A stretch of 64,000 bases of DNA from Seiridium cupressi (taxonomy: Eukaryota > Ascomycota > Sordariomycetes > Amphisphaeriales > Sporocadaceae). Shown here in pieces: positions 22,677 through 34,333 of the stretch. Made by a program: the position numbers and the translations under genes. The notes beneath the pieces are model-generated. The model worked only from the letters and a program-made list of their open reading frames with translations. It was not told the DNA's origin and did not search any database. The stretch is taken from assembly GCA_036674765.1 (NCBI GenBank), contig JARVKI010000073.1, positions 62,001 through 126,000 of the forward strand. The letters are read 5' to 3'. Position 1 is the first letter of the stretch. The number at the start of each line of letters is the position of its first letter.

Positions 22677-24061
22677 ATGGACACACTGCAAGGCTCGCCT
22701 TCCCAGGTCACTCTGACTGACACAGACTTGAAGCTCAACTTCGAGGCGAGCTTCAATGAAGATGTGCAGAAGTTTCGCATCGCCGTTCACGAGAACTTCC
22801 TAGTCGCTTCAAAGCTGAAGGCTTCACTGACTCGATTCGTCGATGACATCGATCAGCCCGACTTTACGGATGGTCCGCCGCGCCGTGTGGTCGAGGAAGT
22901 CGCGGACTACTGGTCAAACGAATACGATTGGCGCAAGGTGGAAGCTCAGATCAACGAGGTCTTCGAACAGTATACCACCATCGTGCGAACCTCCAATCCT
23001 GACTTTCCCCATCCTGTGCCTCTGCACTTTGTCCACCACCGATCATCGCGCAAAGACGCAATTCCGTTGCTGTTCATTCACGGATGGCCCGGCTCTTTTC
23101 TCGAGGTCGAAAACCTCCTAGAACCGCTTACCAACCCAGCTACCGAAGATCTGCCCTCGTTCCATGTCGTCGCGCCGTCTATTCCTGGCTACGGATTCTC
23201 GCCCTCCCCCGGCAAGCCCGGGATGGGCTATCGCGCAACAGCACACGCCTTCCACGCTTTGATGCAAAAGCTCGGGTACTCCCGATACGTGTATCAGGGT
23301 GGAGATGCAGGCGATTTTATTGGCCACTTTACAGCGCTTGACTTTCCAGATGCAGTCGTCTCAGGACATTCCAACTTTTGGATCTCTCCACCTTCTCCGT
23401 CAGATTTGGCACGATACAACGCCGGCGAGGTGACTGAGGATGAGAAGCACATCATCGAGCAGCTTGCACAATTTAGCAATGAGAACTGGGCATACGCAGT
23501 CGTCCATCAAACGCGCCCTTTGAAGCTCGCGATTGGGCTTACGGATAGCCCGGTTGGTCTAGCCATGTGGATTTACGAGGCTTTCAGTTCCGTGGACCCG
23601 AGTGTTTTCACAACTGAGCGATTGATCACCTGGACAATGATGCACTGGATCAATGGGCCGTACGCAGCATTTAGTCTTTACAAGTATGGACGACAGGTAA
23701 GTCCTGGTGCCGGATAGTACAAGCATTATCCCATGCGCTATTCCTTCCCATCGAATGTGTCATCTGCTAACCGTCGGACCATGAACAGGACGGTGTCATT
23801 ACTGTCCAGGGCATCAACGCAATGCCTTACGTATCTCAACCGATTGCCATTTCTCAGTTTCCAAAGGATATTGGGTATCGCACGCCATTGGAGTGGGCTA
23901 AGCGGACTGGAAATGTAGTTTACTTTGCGAGACACGATCGAGGAGGACATTTTGCGGCCACAGATGCACCGGACCTCTTGATCGAAGACCTTAGAAAGTT
24001 CTTTGGTGACAAGCAGCTTTCGAGCACCCATGTCTTCGATGAAAATCACTTGGGTTCATAA
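22677..24061 (+). CDS. Epoxide hydrolase (alpha/beta-hydrolase with EHN N-terminal domain)
   Basis: Two exons (22677-23696 and 23789-24061) with a GTAAGT donor and CTGCTAAC branch site give 430 aa. The start at 22677 (MDTLQGSP) is preferred over one 13 codons upstream because the extension shows no family resemblance. An N-terminal EHN domain is followed by the oxyanion motif HGWPGS (from residue 135), the nucleophile block GGDAG (Asp210, where most relatives have GGDWG) and the catalytic base in RHDRGGH (His394). These enzymes open epoxides to vicinal diols by way of an ester on the Asp. No signal peptide, so cytosolic. It could detoxify or process epoxides formed by the P450s 8-12 kb away, which is an inference from neighbourhood only. 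Confidence 0.9.
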
Positions 24062-24499
24062 TTTTCCCGAGATTCGTGCTTGGCCATTGTACATATGCAG
24101 CATCAGAAAAGAAGAGATATCGAACACAAGAGTTATCGTCAATCAAGCATCAAATCGTTCATCAAAGATAGAACTTTTTGGGGAAATTGCTACTTACTTC
24201 AGGTGAGGAAATCACTACGTGTTGCGATAAACATTATGATCAGTTGGTATTGGTGGTGTAGCCTATCTCTGACAAGGCATTATCAAGGGTCGAGATCAAG
24301 TGAGGCATAAAAACAATTGAGCAAAACAAGTTTTCGAAAAGGCTTAGCCAGGTCCATGCTGCGTGCATTGCACGAAGCCACTGTTTCGTGTTGTGTACCA
24401 AGGGCCTGCCAATGTCCCATCTTTCCACCTAATCAACTTTTCATCCGATCAAGCTCCTAGTCTATGTGTTGCCAATAATTTCACTGTTGAACAGCGGAA
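24062..24499. other. Convergent 3' interval
   Basis: The epoxide hydrolase and the methionine aminopeptidase gene point toward each other across this interval. No gene seen. Confidence 0.5.
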
Positions 24500-25957
24500 T
24501 TATGCACTCGTTGTCGTCGGCATGGGTACCGGGCCTCCTGGGGAGTTCGCGTTCGCGGCAGTCAAGACCTCTACGCCTGTCTCTGTGACAAGTAATGTGT
24601 GTTCTATATCCATATTAGCATAACACCAGCGAAGAGTGGCCTTCATTATTTATCTGAGATAAAGCTCGAAGTTATCCAGACCGCAGAGGCAGTCACAACA
24701 AAACATGGACGACCAAGACATCTATACGTACCAAACTGAGCACTCCGTTTACCATCAACCGTCACATTCGTCCAGTCATCTGGCCAATACACTTCCTTAG
24801 GTTTTCCCAAGGCAAGTATAGGCTCGATTGTGAATGTCATTCCGGGTTTACACACGCCTACGGCCTTGTTCTTGCTATAGTGAGGTATCCATGGCGGTGG
24901 ATGGAATTCAGTGTTAATACCATGCCCGCCCCACGTCGCAACAATACTGCAGTCCCTCGACTTTGCATGTTGCTCAATAACGCGACCAAAGTCGCGAATG
25001 GGAGTACCGGGCTTCACGATCTCGATTGCCTTGTCTAAGCATTCCCGGGTCGTTTCGATTACTCGGACCGAGTCTGGGTCCGCCGTGGCACGATCGCCTA
25101 CATAGTACGTTTCGTTGAGATCGGCGTGTTAGCCTTCGTGATATATCGATATATCGAGATTGATGATATCGCCATCTAGGAGGATCCGTTGGTCGGGTAT
25201 TCCATGACAGATCACTTCGTTTACAGAAGTGCATAACGACTTAGGAAACTTGTTATAGTTTAAGGGAGAGGGATAGGACTGTTGAGGTCAGAGCTAATGA
25301 AAATTGTTTAGAATAGATTCGCATCTTACCTTTCGTTCTACGCAAGCTTCGTGGCAGACTTTATCAAGAAAATCAGTAGTTATGCCCGGCTTCAGCTCTG
25401 CGGCAGTTACGTCCAGCGCCTCTCTAGCAAGTCTGCAAACTTTGCGCATGGCCTCCTGGCCTTGAATATCTAAAATACTGATTTTCGTCCTGCTTAAGCG
25501 TCGTTCACCCACCGGTATGCCAGTCCTGGCCCAATCGGGGTGTTTTATCGATTGGGGGACGGTGCGCATTGGAGACAGTGGGTAGACAGGGCGAATAGAG
25601 CCAGGGAAGGAAAAATTTGGGAAAGGATTGTACAAGCCTGTACCTGGATGGCGGTAAGTTATAAGAAAGAAAATGTGGATTATACGCAATACTTTACCAT
25701 TTTGTGACTTGTTTTGTATTGTCTGGTGTAGACTCTTGTGTGTGCTCTACGAGAGAGAATATGTCAATTCGAAGTCGTAGCAGGAATAGGATAGGATGAC
25801 GAACCCAGTTCCTCTTGAAGCAATCTTGTGAGCAGAAATAGCTGTCTTTGATGCCTAGCTTCAGACACATCGGACATTGGAGATCTCCTGCGTTTTCACC
25901 ACAGTCTAGCCCTAAACACTTTGGCTTGGATAGCACTTCTGATGAGTTTGGTGTCAT
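24500..25957 (-). pseudogene. Type 1 methionine aminopeptidase with one internal stop codon
   Basis: Five exons join in phase: 25957-25805, 25746-25698, 25643-25330, 25278-24732 and 24603-24500, for a 388-residue frame. The N-terminal MYND-like zinc finger ([18 protein letters not shown], then HKSLH) is that of eukaryotic MetAP1, which removes the initiator Met from nascent chains. Metal ligands are all in place: the Asp in INLDIS, the Asp in HADLNET, the His in GINTEFH, the Glu in TFTIEP and the Glu restored across the last intron in QFEHT. The single defect is TAA at 25131-25129, in the position of the Tyr in the usual HEGYHADLNET motif. All splice sites and the rest of the frame are intact, so the lesion is recent or is a sequence error. 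Probably a second copy beside a functional one elsewhere. Confidence 0.82.
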
Positions 25958-27090
25958 TGTGAAGATGGGGAACTCTGGTCCAGTCCCGCGCGGTGGTTGA
26001 CCACTCGGTGCACAAAATATTGTGTTGTATCAGTGGTTGTGATCGTGAAAAGTCAGCCTGACCCCGCTGCACGTGGGGTCGTCCGACAGAGCTTCGGTAC
26101 AGTACAAACGGTGCAATGTCCAGTGTCCACACTGTGGTGAAATTAAAAGCTCATGCCTTTGTTGAAAGGGTTTTAATCTCAAAGTCTTCTCTTCCCAAAT
26201 AGAAAATTATTCAGCATACTCGGCCTAAATAGGCAGTAGTCTTAGCGCGCCGGCCCGCCAAGACCTTATTTTTTTGGATTTTGTTATCGGGCCGCCAGCT
26301 GCCAAACTTAAAATCGGTTATAACTCTACGAAACGAATTTTCTTAAAGCTGCCAGGACTTGTAATAGAATTATTAGGGTCTCTTATATCTATAGGACCGG
26401 TCGCATGTTAGCAGAAAATTCTCATCGTCCCGGGGGCGGCGGCGGCGACGCGCCGGGGCTCGTCGGGGAACAGGAGGGAAAACAGACGGTTCTTAACAAT
26501 GGCTTTTGAGTTGCGCTTGCGCGACCTCCAGTGCGTTGTTCAACACGAAACTACACTACAATGGTAAATTTAGTCACCAGCCCACTTGTTTTCAAGGTCT
26601 GAAGTACCCAGTCAGTCAGACTTGGTACACTAAACACTGCTGTCCGCCTTAGTAATTTCTTGGAGTTTAGGAAACGGCTTTAGTTGGTTCGTGCTGTCCT
26701 CAAATTTTACCGTCCGCCTCCGCCACGTTTCACTGTTGTAAAGTGTTCCCAGCTTGAAGAATCGGCACACCATTTCAAACTCAAAGTACCTACTGAGGTT
26801 CCATCAACGAAGAATTGATCAATTGGGACTAATGGAAGTCGGCCTAAATTTGAGAGTGAGAATGACGGGTACGACCTCGTTTTCTATTTGGCGGATGTTA
26901 CTATAGATATCACCTCTGATGTGTTCACCAGAATTCTTTCGCATACCTTCTCCAGCTCTAAAGATATTTATGCAGGTCCATGATACGTGTAAGCAATAGG
27001 GCAAGTCCGTTCGTTAAGAATGATGTGGGTAGTGACGCTATAACACGCGCCTCTATTAACACGCTGAGTCGCAAGTCCTCACCACTTACG
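25958..27090. other. Intergenic with a GC/AT mosaic patch
   Basis: This is the shared upstream region of the MetAP gene and the ankyrin gene. Between about 26230 and 26480 the composition switches abruptly: a GCGCGCCGGCCCGCC block, then AT-rich sequence with TTATTTTTTTGG, then a run rich in GGCGGCGGCGG. No coding sequence recognised. It may be a decayed element, but no terminal repeats were identified. Confidence 0.4.
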
Positions 27091-28021
27091 ATGTCTCGGG
27101 TTGCACAACTACTCCCAATATCTCTGTGTATGGAAGAGATGGATCTCAATCTGTTCCGCCACGTCATTTTGGGGAGACCCCTGTTGAAACTCAAGGAGGT
27201 CCTGCAGTCAGCCGACAAAACAATCCTCCAAGAGCTCGACCATGGGGACACCATGTCAAAAACCCCCCTTCACTGGGCTGCCATGCTCAATGACGCTCAA
27301 TCTGTCCGGGATTCAGCAGAAGCAGGGGCAAAAGTTGATGTGATTGACGATGTTGGTCTCACGCCTCTGGCACACGCGGTCGAAACTAGGCCGTCAGGTA
27401 AATACGTTGATGTCCTGGCCTCTATCAGCGCACATTTAGCTGCTTTCGACCACAACAGCCATCTCAACATTCTCCATCGAGCTTGTTGGCGCGGGGTAGT
27501 TGAGACCGTGAAGAAACTCAGACGCGCAGGTGTAAACCTCGATATCCCGGCTATGATCACACTTATCACTCCGCTCATGGTTTCAATGGCGGGAGGCCAA
27601 GCCGAAACGGTTGAGTATCTGATTATATCGGGAGCAGACATGAACGCTGTAGACCAAATGGGTCGTTCTGCGCTGAGTTATGAGGTGAAACATAAAAAGA
27701 TACCAGGGAATGATGTTGCTCTTGCGTGATGGGGCGAACTATCGTCAGGTCGACAAGGACAGTCAGACATTACTGCATGACGCTGCAGTGCTAGACGATT
27801 CCAAAGTTCTCCAAGTTCTAGCCGAAGCATATTTGACAGGACTTGATGTGACGCTTCGAAATAAGACAGAAAATACGGCTCTTGATATACAACGGAAGTA
27901 CGGCTCCACAGATTCAGCGATTCGAGCAGCCTTCCAGAGCCTTCTGGACGGTATACAAGACACCACCGAGGTGAAAATGGATAACATAGACGAGGACGTG
28001 TTCTGTGACGCCCTCAAATGA
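27091..28021 (+). pseudogene. Ankyrin-repeat protein gene with a one-base frameshift
   Basis: The first frame encodes ankyrin repeats (TPLHWAAMLNDAQSV, LTPLAHAVE, LNILHRACWRGVVETVKKL, TPLMVSMAGGQAETVEYL) and runs into a stop at 27727-27729. A second frame immediately continues the array (MMLLLRDGAN, QTLLHDAAVLDDSKVLQVL). Removing one A from the A5 run at 27694-27698 would join the two frames as HKRYQGMMLLLRDGA, the expected ankyrin spacing. The interrupted stretch is too short to be an intron. Ankyrin repeats mediate protein contacts; no effector domain is visible. An in-frame start at 26980 would lengthen the N-terminus, so the start is uncertain. Either a decayed gene or a homopolymer sequencing error. 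Confidence 0.75.
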
Positions 28022-28489
28022 GAGCCAGTTGGATAATTACTTCGAATTGCGCCCCAACTTGCTCCAACACGGCTGGCGGTTACAATAGCCTGGAATAGTC
28101 TGATGCAGCAGTTGCGCAGGAATCAAAAACGAGAGGGTGTCCGAGTCGTAGTGCCCAGAGAGCTTGGCATGTACGTAATCCGTACGTATGCTGACTTGGT
28201 AATTCATTTAGCGATACCTGGATAAATGATGCTTAGCGGACTTGAGCGTAAGACAGTGATCCATGTTCAGCGCCGGAATATGACTGCTTAGCAGCTCGGT
28301 GAAGCGGGGCCTGGAGACGAGTGGAGATGAGTCACTTCGGCCAGAGAGAAAAAGTCTAAACGGGATTCTAGACAATTAACGCGCTCTATTTAATGAGTAG
28401 ATTCTCAATAGTTCTTTCCGGATGTATCCATTTCAAATCGCCCTAGTATCATATACTGTCCATGTTCTAGTCAACGTACGCAATTCAAG
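28022..28489. other. Intergenic, no gene seen
   Basis: This is the upstream region of the MFS transporter gene. No coding feature recognised. Confidence 0.5.
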
Positions 28490-30417
28490 ATGGATCCCAA
28501 ACGCCAGTCAAGCATTGAACTGTCCACCCGGACCCCACAGGCTGCTGAGGCTCCACAGTCGCCAGGCGCTGTAACAGAAGCTTTAGTGACAGCAGCCTAC
28601 GTAACCCCCCCCCTGACGGTGGGGGACAGCAGGTTAAAAAGAAGATACGCACATATCTTGTTGTACTCGCTTTGTTTGTATGTCGTCAAGGGACTTGAGC
28701 CCAATTGCAGACGAGTCTTCCGGGGCGCTGGCCCTTGCGAGGGAAATAATGCTGATATGTGCATAGCTTTCTCTGTTCGCGGCTGCACTTGATGTCAGCA
28801 TTGTTGCAACTGCCGCGCCAACTATAAGTGAGGAACTGTCTTCTGCAGTGGGGTACACATGGATTGGGGCCTCTTTCCTGTTGGCCAGCGTAACAGCTTC
28901 CGCCATCTGGGTCACCCTCTCTGATATATGGGGCCGGAAAATCATTCTGATGATACTCTTGGCATGGTTCGCGCTGTCCTCTATCGTGTGCGCTGTGGCA
29001 AACACTATAGAAGTTCTCATCGTGGGTAGAGCTTTCCAAGGTGCGGCAGGTGGCGGACTGGTCTTGCTTGTACATGTTTGCATCAGCGATCTTTTCAGTC
29101 TAAGGTATTCGAAGCTCTCTATCCTCTCGGTTTCGCATCATATCAGACAGTCCGCATTACTGCTGGCCAAATTAAGGGAACTAACACAATTATCAGGCAA
29201 CGAAGTCTCCTGCTCGGTCTCACAGAGGGTGTTTGGGCCTTGGCAGGTGGAGTTGGTCCTGTTCTGGGTGGCGTTTTTGCCTCACTCGCTTCATGGCGCT
29301 GGTCTTTCTGGATCAACGTTCCCATCTCAGGCGTAGCGGCATGTATCATCTTCTTCTTCCTCGATGTTCAACACGAATACACTTCATTTTCCGATGGTCT
29401 AAAAGCGATAGACTGGACCGGGATATTTGCATTCCTCGGCTGCGCTGTCATGTTGTTACTTGGACTCGACTTCGGCGGCGATCTCTTTCCCTGGAACTCA
29501 GCAAAGGTGATCGCGCTACTGGCTGTTGGGGGAGCCCTGGTCGTTGTATTCGTATATAACGAAGCCAAGGTCGCGAAGTATCCTCTTATTCCTATGTATA
29601 TCTTCAAAAACAAGATAAATGTCGCCATACTTGTGGTAACATTCTTTCATGGACTTGTAAGGACCCGTATCAACAGATATAAATGACGGCTCACTAACGA
29701 TCCAAGGTCTTTATGGGTGCTGAATATTATTTACCATTGTTCTTTCAGTCAGCGTTCGAATCTACGCCCCTTCAGTCTGGACTTCTCTTGCTCCCATTTA
29801 TAGTTACCACCGCCATCACAGGTATTCTATGTGGGATCTTCATTCACCGCACTGGACAATTTCGAGAGCTCATATGGACTGGCGCTGCCTTACTCTGTAC
29901 AGGGATGGGATTGTTCATTTCATTTACCACACAAGCAACCATAGGCCAAGTTGTTGGTTTTCAGATCATCGGTGGAATAGGCTCCGGCCTACTATTCGAA
30001 ACACCGATCATTGCTATTCAAAGTCAAGTGGGACAAGAGTCTGCCGCGACTGCTACGTCCACACTCAATTTCATCAGAAACGTAGGGATCACACTTTCTG
30101 TTGTTGTTGGCGGTACTGTTTTCCAAAGTTCCATGGATGCGCGCGCTGATTCGCTCCGCGCGAGTGGCCTGCCTGATGAGCTTATCCAACGCTTCTCGGG
30201 TCAAAGCGCGATGGCGAACGTTCTCTCGATAGGAACTGTCCAAAACCAAGCATGGAAAGCAGCCATCGAGGAAGCCTTCTCTCTGGCAATAAAGAACATG
30301 TGGATCCTCTATACTGCAGCTGCATTTATTGGGGTTGTTGCAAGTGTTTTTGTCAAGCCGAATTACTTGAGTGCGGAACATATAGAGACTGTGACGGGCT
30401 TGAAGAAGGCCCAGTAG
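28490..30417 (+). pseudogene. MFS drug:H+ antiporter-type transporter, frameshifted in the N-terminal tail
   Basis: Four exons: 28490-28677, 28767-29104, 29197-29656 and 29707-30417. All introns have canonical ends and the last three exons are in phase. The membrane region shows the MFS loop-2/3 motif (LSDIWGRK) and the antiporter motif C (GVGPVLGG). The length fits a 14-helix DHA2-type pump such as those exporting fungal toxins and drugs. Exon 1 has the TM1 start (RTYLVVLALF) one frame off from the ATG-containing tail. The shift maps to a C9 run at 28605-28613, and a tenth C would restore one frame. Everything after it is intact. It lies next to two P450s and so would suit the export step of a metabolite locus. 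Functional if the C run is miscalled. Confidence 0.82.
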
Positions 30418-30474
30418 GCTATTCAGTCGCGGTGTGGGGCTGATTTTGGTTTGCAGTAAGCTAAAGTGAAAGAA

Positions 30475-31492
30475 TCACGTCGCTTTTGCCCACGTCAAAA
30501 GCTGAGAAAACAGAAGGCATCCAAGAAGAGATGTAATCTGTAGAAATCCCCCAACGACATTGTCATTAGATAACAGACCGGTGCCAATCATGATGCATTG
30601 ATTCAGAAGTAGGACGATTGGCGTCCCATCTCCTAGGAAGGAAAATGCGCAACTGAGGACAAGATTCGTGCTAATTCCCCATGATAGCTTACACTGTAAT
30701 TCCGTAAGATGTGACTTTGTATGCTCCAAAGATCATCCAAAGGCGACCCAAAACAAGCTGCTGATGATGAGTGTCAATCCGCATACGGATGTCGTGGCCT
30801 CGAGAGCCTCTAGAGCATACCCACAGTATTTGTGAATATCTCGTCCTCGTACTCCATGATAACTACCTATTGTTAGGGTCCGCCCTCGGAACCATGTCCC
30901 CCATGTCGAGATCTGTAATAGATGAAATGATAACTGGTGTTGCAGCGTTATGGCTGGTGCTAGTACTCTTGGAGACTGGATTCCACTTTGGATTATCAAT
31001 ACTATGGTTAAGCCAACGTACCAATAGCCCCTCATGCTATAGGACACGCAATACATCACCACCCCCTTGTCTCGTGTTGGGTTTGTCTATTCTAATCGGG
31101 TTACACCCGCTTTAACATCAGACTCGCTCGTTTCGAGTCTGGGTGAGCGCCCACGGTCATCTAATATTTTCGCCATAGCTTCCATCACAGGACCTCCCAC
31201 CCTTCTAATGGCTACCATACCGTGCACCGTTCACCATGCCAAGTAGTATGACAATATGGTAAGTGCAAGTAGCACAATTAAAATACAGTTCAAAACAAGA
31301 AGAATGAGAGAATACCCAGTCCAGATTTCGGTAATACATGCGCAGCAACCAGGACCAATAGGTTTTGTCGGAGTGGGGAAAAACAAAAATGATAAAATCT
31401 GTATTACATAACACCTTGTTCGGTATTTGAGTTGCTGTGTGCTTGGAGGATGCCACCAGAGCAGCTCCTACAGAGACGCCGATGTACTTCAT
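30475..31492 (-). pseudogene. Hydrophobic membrane-protein remnants, family not recognised
   Basis: Several minus-strand stretches look like pieces of membrane proteins. One frame near 31340-31240 reads GYSLILLVLNCILIVLLALT, is cut by a TGA, and continues in the same frame with a charged tail (RRVGGPVMEAMAKILDD) to a stop near 31098. Further down, 30729-30475 encodes hydrophobic helices (NLVLSCAFSFLGDGTPIVLL). No continuous splice chain joins them and I recognise no family. They lie between the MFS transporter and the P450 pair. A membrane-bound enzyme of a metabolite cluster is possible but not shown. Confidence 0.3.
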
Positions 31493-32097
31493 AGTAAATA
31501 AAAGACTATGAGACCGATTCGACTGGTGAACAGTTCTAATTTTACAGAGGCCTGCAAGGAGAACAGTATTCCGTTACTCTCCCGTCTCTTATCTCGAGGC
31601 CTGCCGACTGTGTGTGTGTGGGGGCGGAGCGGGTTTAGATGTATTAGATGTTCCCAAGTGAATCTGATAGAAGCATCGCGGTGATTCAGAACTTCCTGAT
31701 GTGCAAGGTTATCATGTAGCGTCACTCACTGGGTCGTAGCTTCCTTCGTGTCTACATTCCTGCTATGAGAAGGCCAATCGTGGCAGATTCCAAAACGTGG
31801 GATAATGTCACGGACTGACGCAGCTATAAGACCTGCTCTGCCAGCTGGTATATTTGAGTTTTTAGGTAGGCGCTCTGGAGCTTACCTTGAGCTCTCTAGC
31901 TTTTTTAATTTACATAATAATTTACATAACTGACCTTGCAGCTCAGCCTTTTCGACCCCAATAAACCGTGACAGATAATGTTTCACTGTGGGGAAAATTT
32001 GTGTAGCATAGTTGTCAACCTCTGGTTGATGACATACCTCCAAATAAAAATGCGACATAACACTAACACACCTTCAAATACCACGGCGCCCCGCCAA
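31493..32097. other. Intergenic, no gene seen
   Basis: This is the 3' flank of the minus-strand P450. It contains a short TG run near 31610 and AT-rich sequence near 31905-31930. No gene recognised. Confidence 0.45.
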
Positions 32098-33795
32098 CTA
32101 TCTCTTCACCGGCGTCAAATAGACATTCAAGTTTGGTTTTTCCCATAAAGTGTAAGCGCCCTGAGTGTCCAGCCATCCACGACTATCATCCGCAAGCCTC
32201 AAATCGAAGCTGAAGATTATCCTAGCCAGAATGAGTCGCATCTCTGCATATGCCAAGCTGATCGGGTCAATAAGTGAATATTTTGACAGGTGATAAACAC
32301 CATAGTTCGAGGGAACTTACTTTTTGCCAATGCAATTGCGAGGTCCGGTACTGAATGGTTGCATCGCATCCAAATTGTCCTTCTCGAATTTAGGGTCTCC
32401 TAAGAACCTCTCAGGGTGGAAGCCATAGGGGTCTGTCCAACAGCGCGGCTCGTGGTTGATAGCCCACTGCCACACCGCAGTTGTCACGCCCTCGGGAATA
32501 AAGCGGCCGGCTACCATGGCACCACCCTTTGGCACACAACGAGGCATTCCAGTTGCCACTGGAGGGTAGCAACGCAACGTCTCATTCAGACAGGCAAGCA
32601 TATAGTGAAGGTTGCTGACCGAGGTGAGGGTGATCTCGCTCTCAGCCTTGAAGGAAGACCTAACTTCAAGTTCGAGCTTCTTGAGGGCTTCTGGATGTGT
32701 AGTAAGGAGGAAGGTGGCGCCACTGAGCAGTGTAGCCGTGGTTTCGGACCCAGCCATGATCAATACAGAAGCGTTACTAGCGACCTCTCGGACCGTTAAG
32801 TCCTAGTTGATTGTCAGCCATTTGTTTCTCCTACCAATAGATATCGACGGGATGAAAAAGCGTTTACCAGATTATCCTTCTTCTGTAGTAGACCTTCAAT
32901 AAGGTCTGGTCGCTCGGCACCCAGTTCCATCCTCTGCTGAACCTTGGCCAAAGTCAACGCCTGATGAGCGGAGCGGCTCTTGAAAACCCCACTCCTGAGG
33001 ATCCATCGCACCACAAACTTGACACCGACTATTGCAAATGATCGCAGCAAACTAGCAGACTTGAACTGGGAGTTGACCATCTGGACCCAAGGGTGATAAT
33101 CGGCGTCGGCAAGGCAACCAAACGAGCTGCCGAATGCCAAGTCTCCAATAATATCAAACGTTGCCCAGTTATACCATTCCCGCAAATTCAAAGCTTGCGT
33201 GCCACTGGCAGCATTCTCATGTAACTTTTTGATCAGAAGGTCGACATACGAGCCAATGATGGGCTCTTGCGCACGCATGCTGCGGTCACTGAAACCGTGA
33301 GCCAATTGGCGCCGGATGGCACCGTGAGCTTCGCGGCTGGGCGCGTTGATAATGGATGTTGGTATATCATTTAGCATACGGTAGAATTGGGGATCTTTCC
33401 TGAATTCTTCCTGTCCTGCAGATCGATGCCCATAGATGTCCTTCCATGCCTGCGGATCAGAAAAGGCGAGCTCATTTGGTCTGATACGCACGACAGCGCC
33501 ATACTTGCGATGGAGAGTCTCGATGTGCCTGGGTTGTTGACCGCTCATGAGACTAAGGGCGTAAGGGATGGGAGAGACGCGGTGGGCTATAGGGCCCGGA
33601 AATGATGCCAGAGGGTGGAAGACGAGGTTGTAGATGCCCATACAAAGAATGTACGTGAAACCCTTAGAAAAGGCAATGTCAATCTCAATGCTCCGTACGG
33701 GTAAGCACTCTGCTAAGGTAAAGGCAACTTACGAGGAGTAAAACGACGAGTGCGAGGTTAGCCATACGGCTGCCTTCTGAAGGAAGAGGCGCCAT
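32098..33795 (-). CDS. Cytochrome P450 monooxygenase (isotrichodermin C-15 hydroxylase-like)
   Basis: Four exons: 33795-33733, 33662-32868, 32802-32321 and 32257-32098. All are in phase with consensus splice sites, giving 499 aa. The order is an N-terminal membrane helix (NLALVVLLL plus FTYILCMGIYNLV), a proline hinge (FPGPIAHR), the I-helix AGSETT, the K-helix ETLR and the heme-thiolate loop FSTGPRNCIGKN. This is the architecture of ER-anchored fungal P450s. The N-terminal half (EFRKDPQFY, GFSDRSMRAQEP) resembles the CYP65-type group that acts on terpenoid and polyketide toxins. The small first exon carrying the anchor is typical. It is divergently transcribed from the second P450 across 538 bp, which suggests shared regulation. 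It appears intact; the substrate is unknown. Confidence 0.9.
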
Positions 33796-34333
33796 TCTGA
33801 CTTCGGGATAGACTACCACGATATTGTGGAATATTTACCAGTATGAACAGTAACGAAAGTTGGTATTTAATCGATGAGTAAGAACGGCGGTGATGATGAG
33901 AGGTTCAGCGTAGAAAATGCGGAGCTCGCTGTTAGCATAAATAGTGTAGAGGATCGTTCGGCAAATCTATTGCATACCTTTGTCCGGCAACAGTTGAACC
34001 CGAAGATTAGGTATAACTTAAAGTTATGCGGTTCCCATTAAATTAATGCAGGAATTTTAGAGTGCGCCCTCTACTCGTCCGAATTTATGCACGGGCCAGA
34101 AGAGGTCCGACCATTATGCATCAAATTGGTTAACCACGGAGAGAATCAAATTCTGTTTTGGGTAGCTTTTATCCACACCGTCGTCACTATTAACATCGCG
34201 CGGGCTTCACCTTCATCTTGGGTTTCCATCTTTTTGTAAACGCAGCCTAAGCATTATTTTACACTCATTGCCGAACTCGATCCATCCAACACAGGTTTCT
34301 TGATTGGATTGCACCCCTTCAAGGCCGGTCAAG
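33796..34333. promoter_or_regulatory. Bidirectional promoter between two P450 genes
   Basis: The two P450 genes start head to head around this 538-bp interval, which is the only upstream sequence for both. I did not identify a specific binding-site palindrome. The arrangement itself predicts co-expression. Confidence 0.5.

Noticed and set aside
24605..24731. Readthrough C-terminus of the MetAP gene (TYRCLGRPC...)
   Set aside because: A 128-nt intron with an ATGCTAATATG branch region restores the conserved QFEHTLLVT, including the last metal ligand.
27682..27703. A 22-nt GT...AG stretch as an intron rescuing the ankyrin frame
   Set aside because: It is far below the minimum intron size for these fungi. 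A one-base change in the adjacent A run explains the break better.
31607..31630. TG/GGGG simple repeat as a possible telomere-like tract
   Set aside because: It has only a few units and is not the TTAGGG motif expected for these fungi.
34304..34333. Extended N-terminus for the plus-strand P450
   Set aside because: The extension begins with a TTG codon. The ATG at 34334 directly precedes the membrane anchor.
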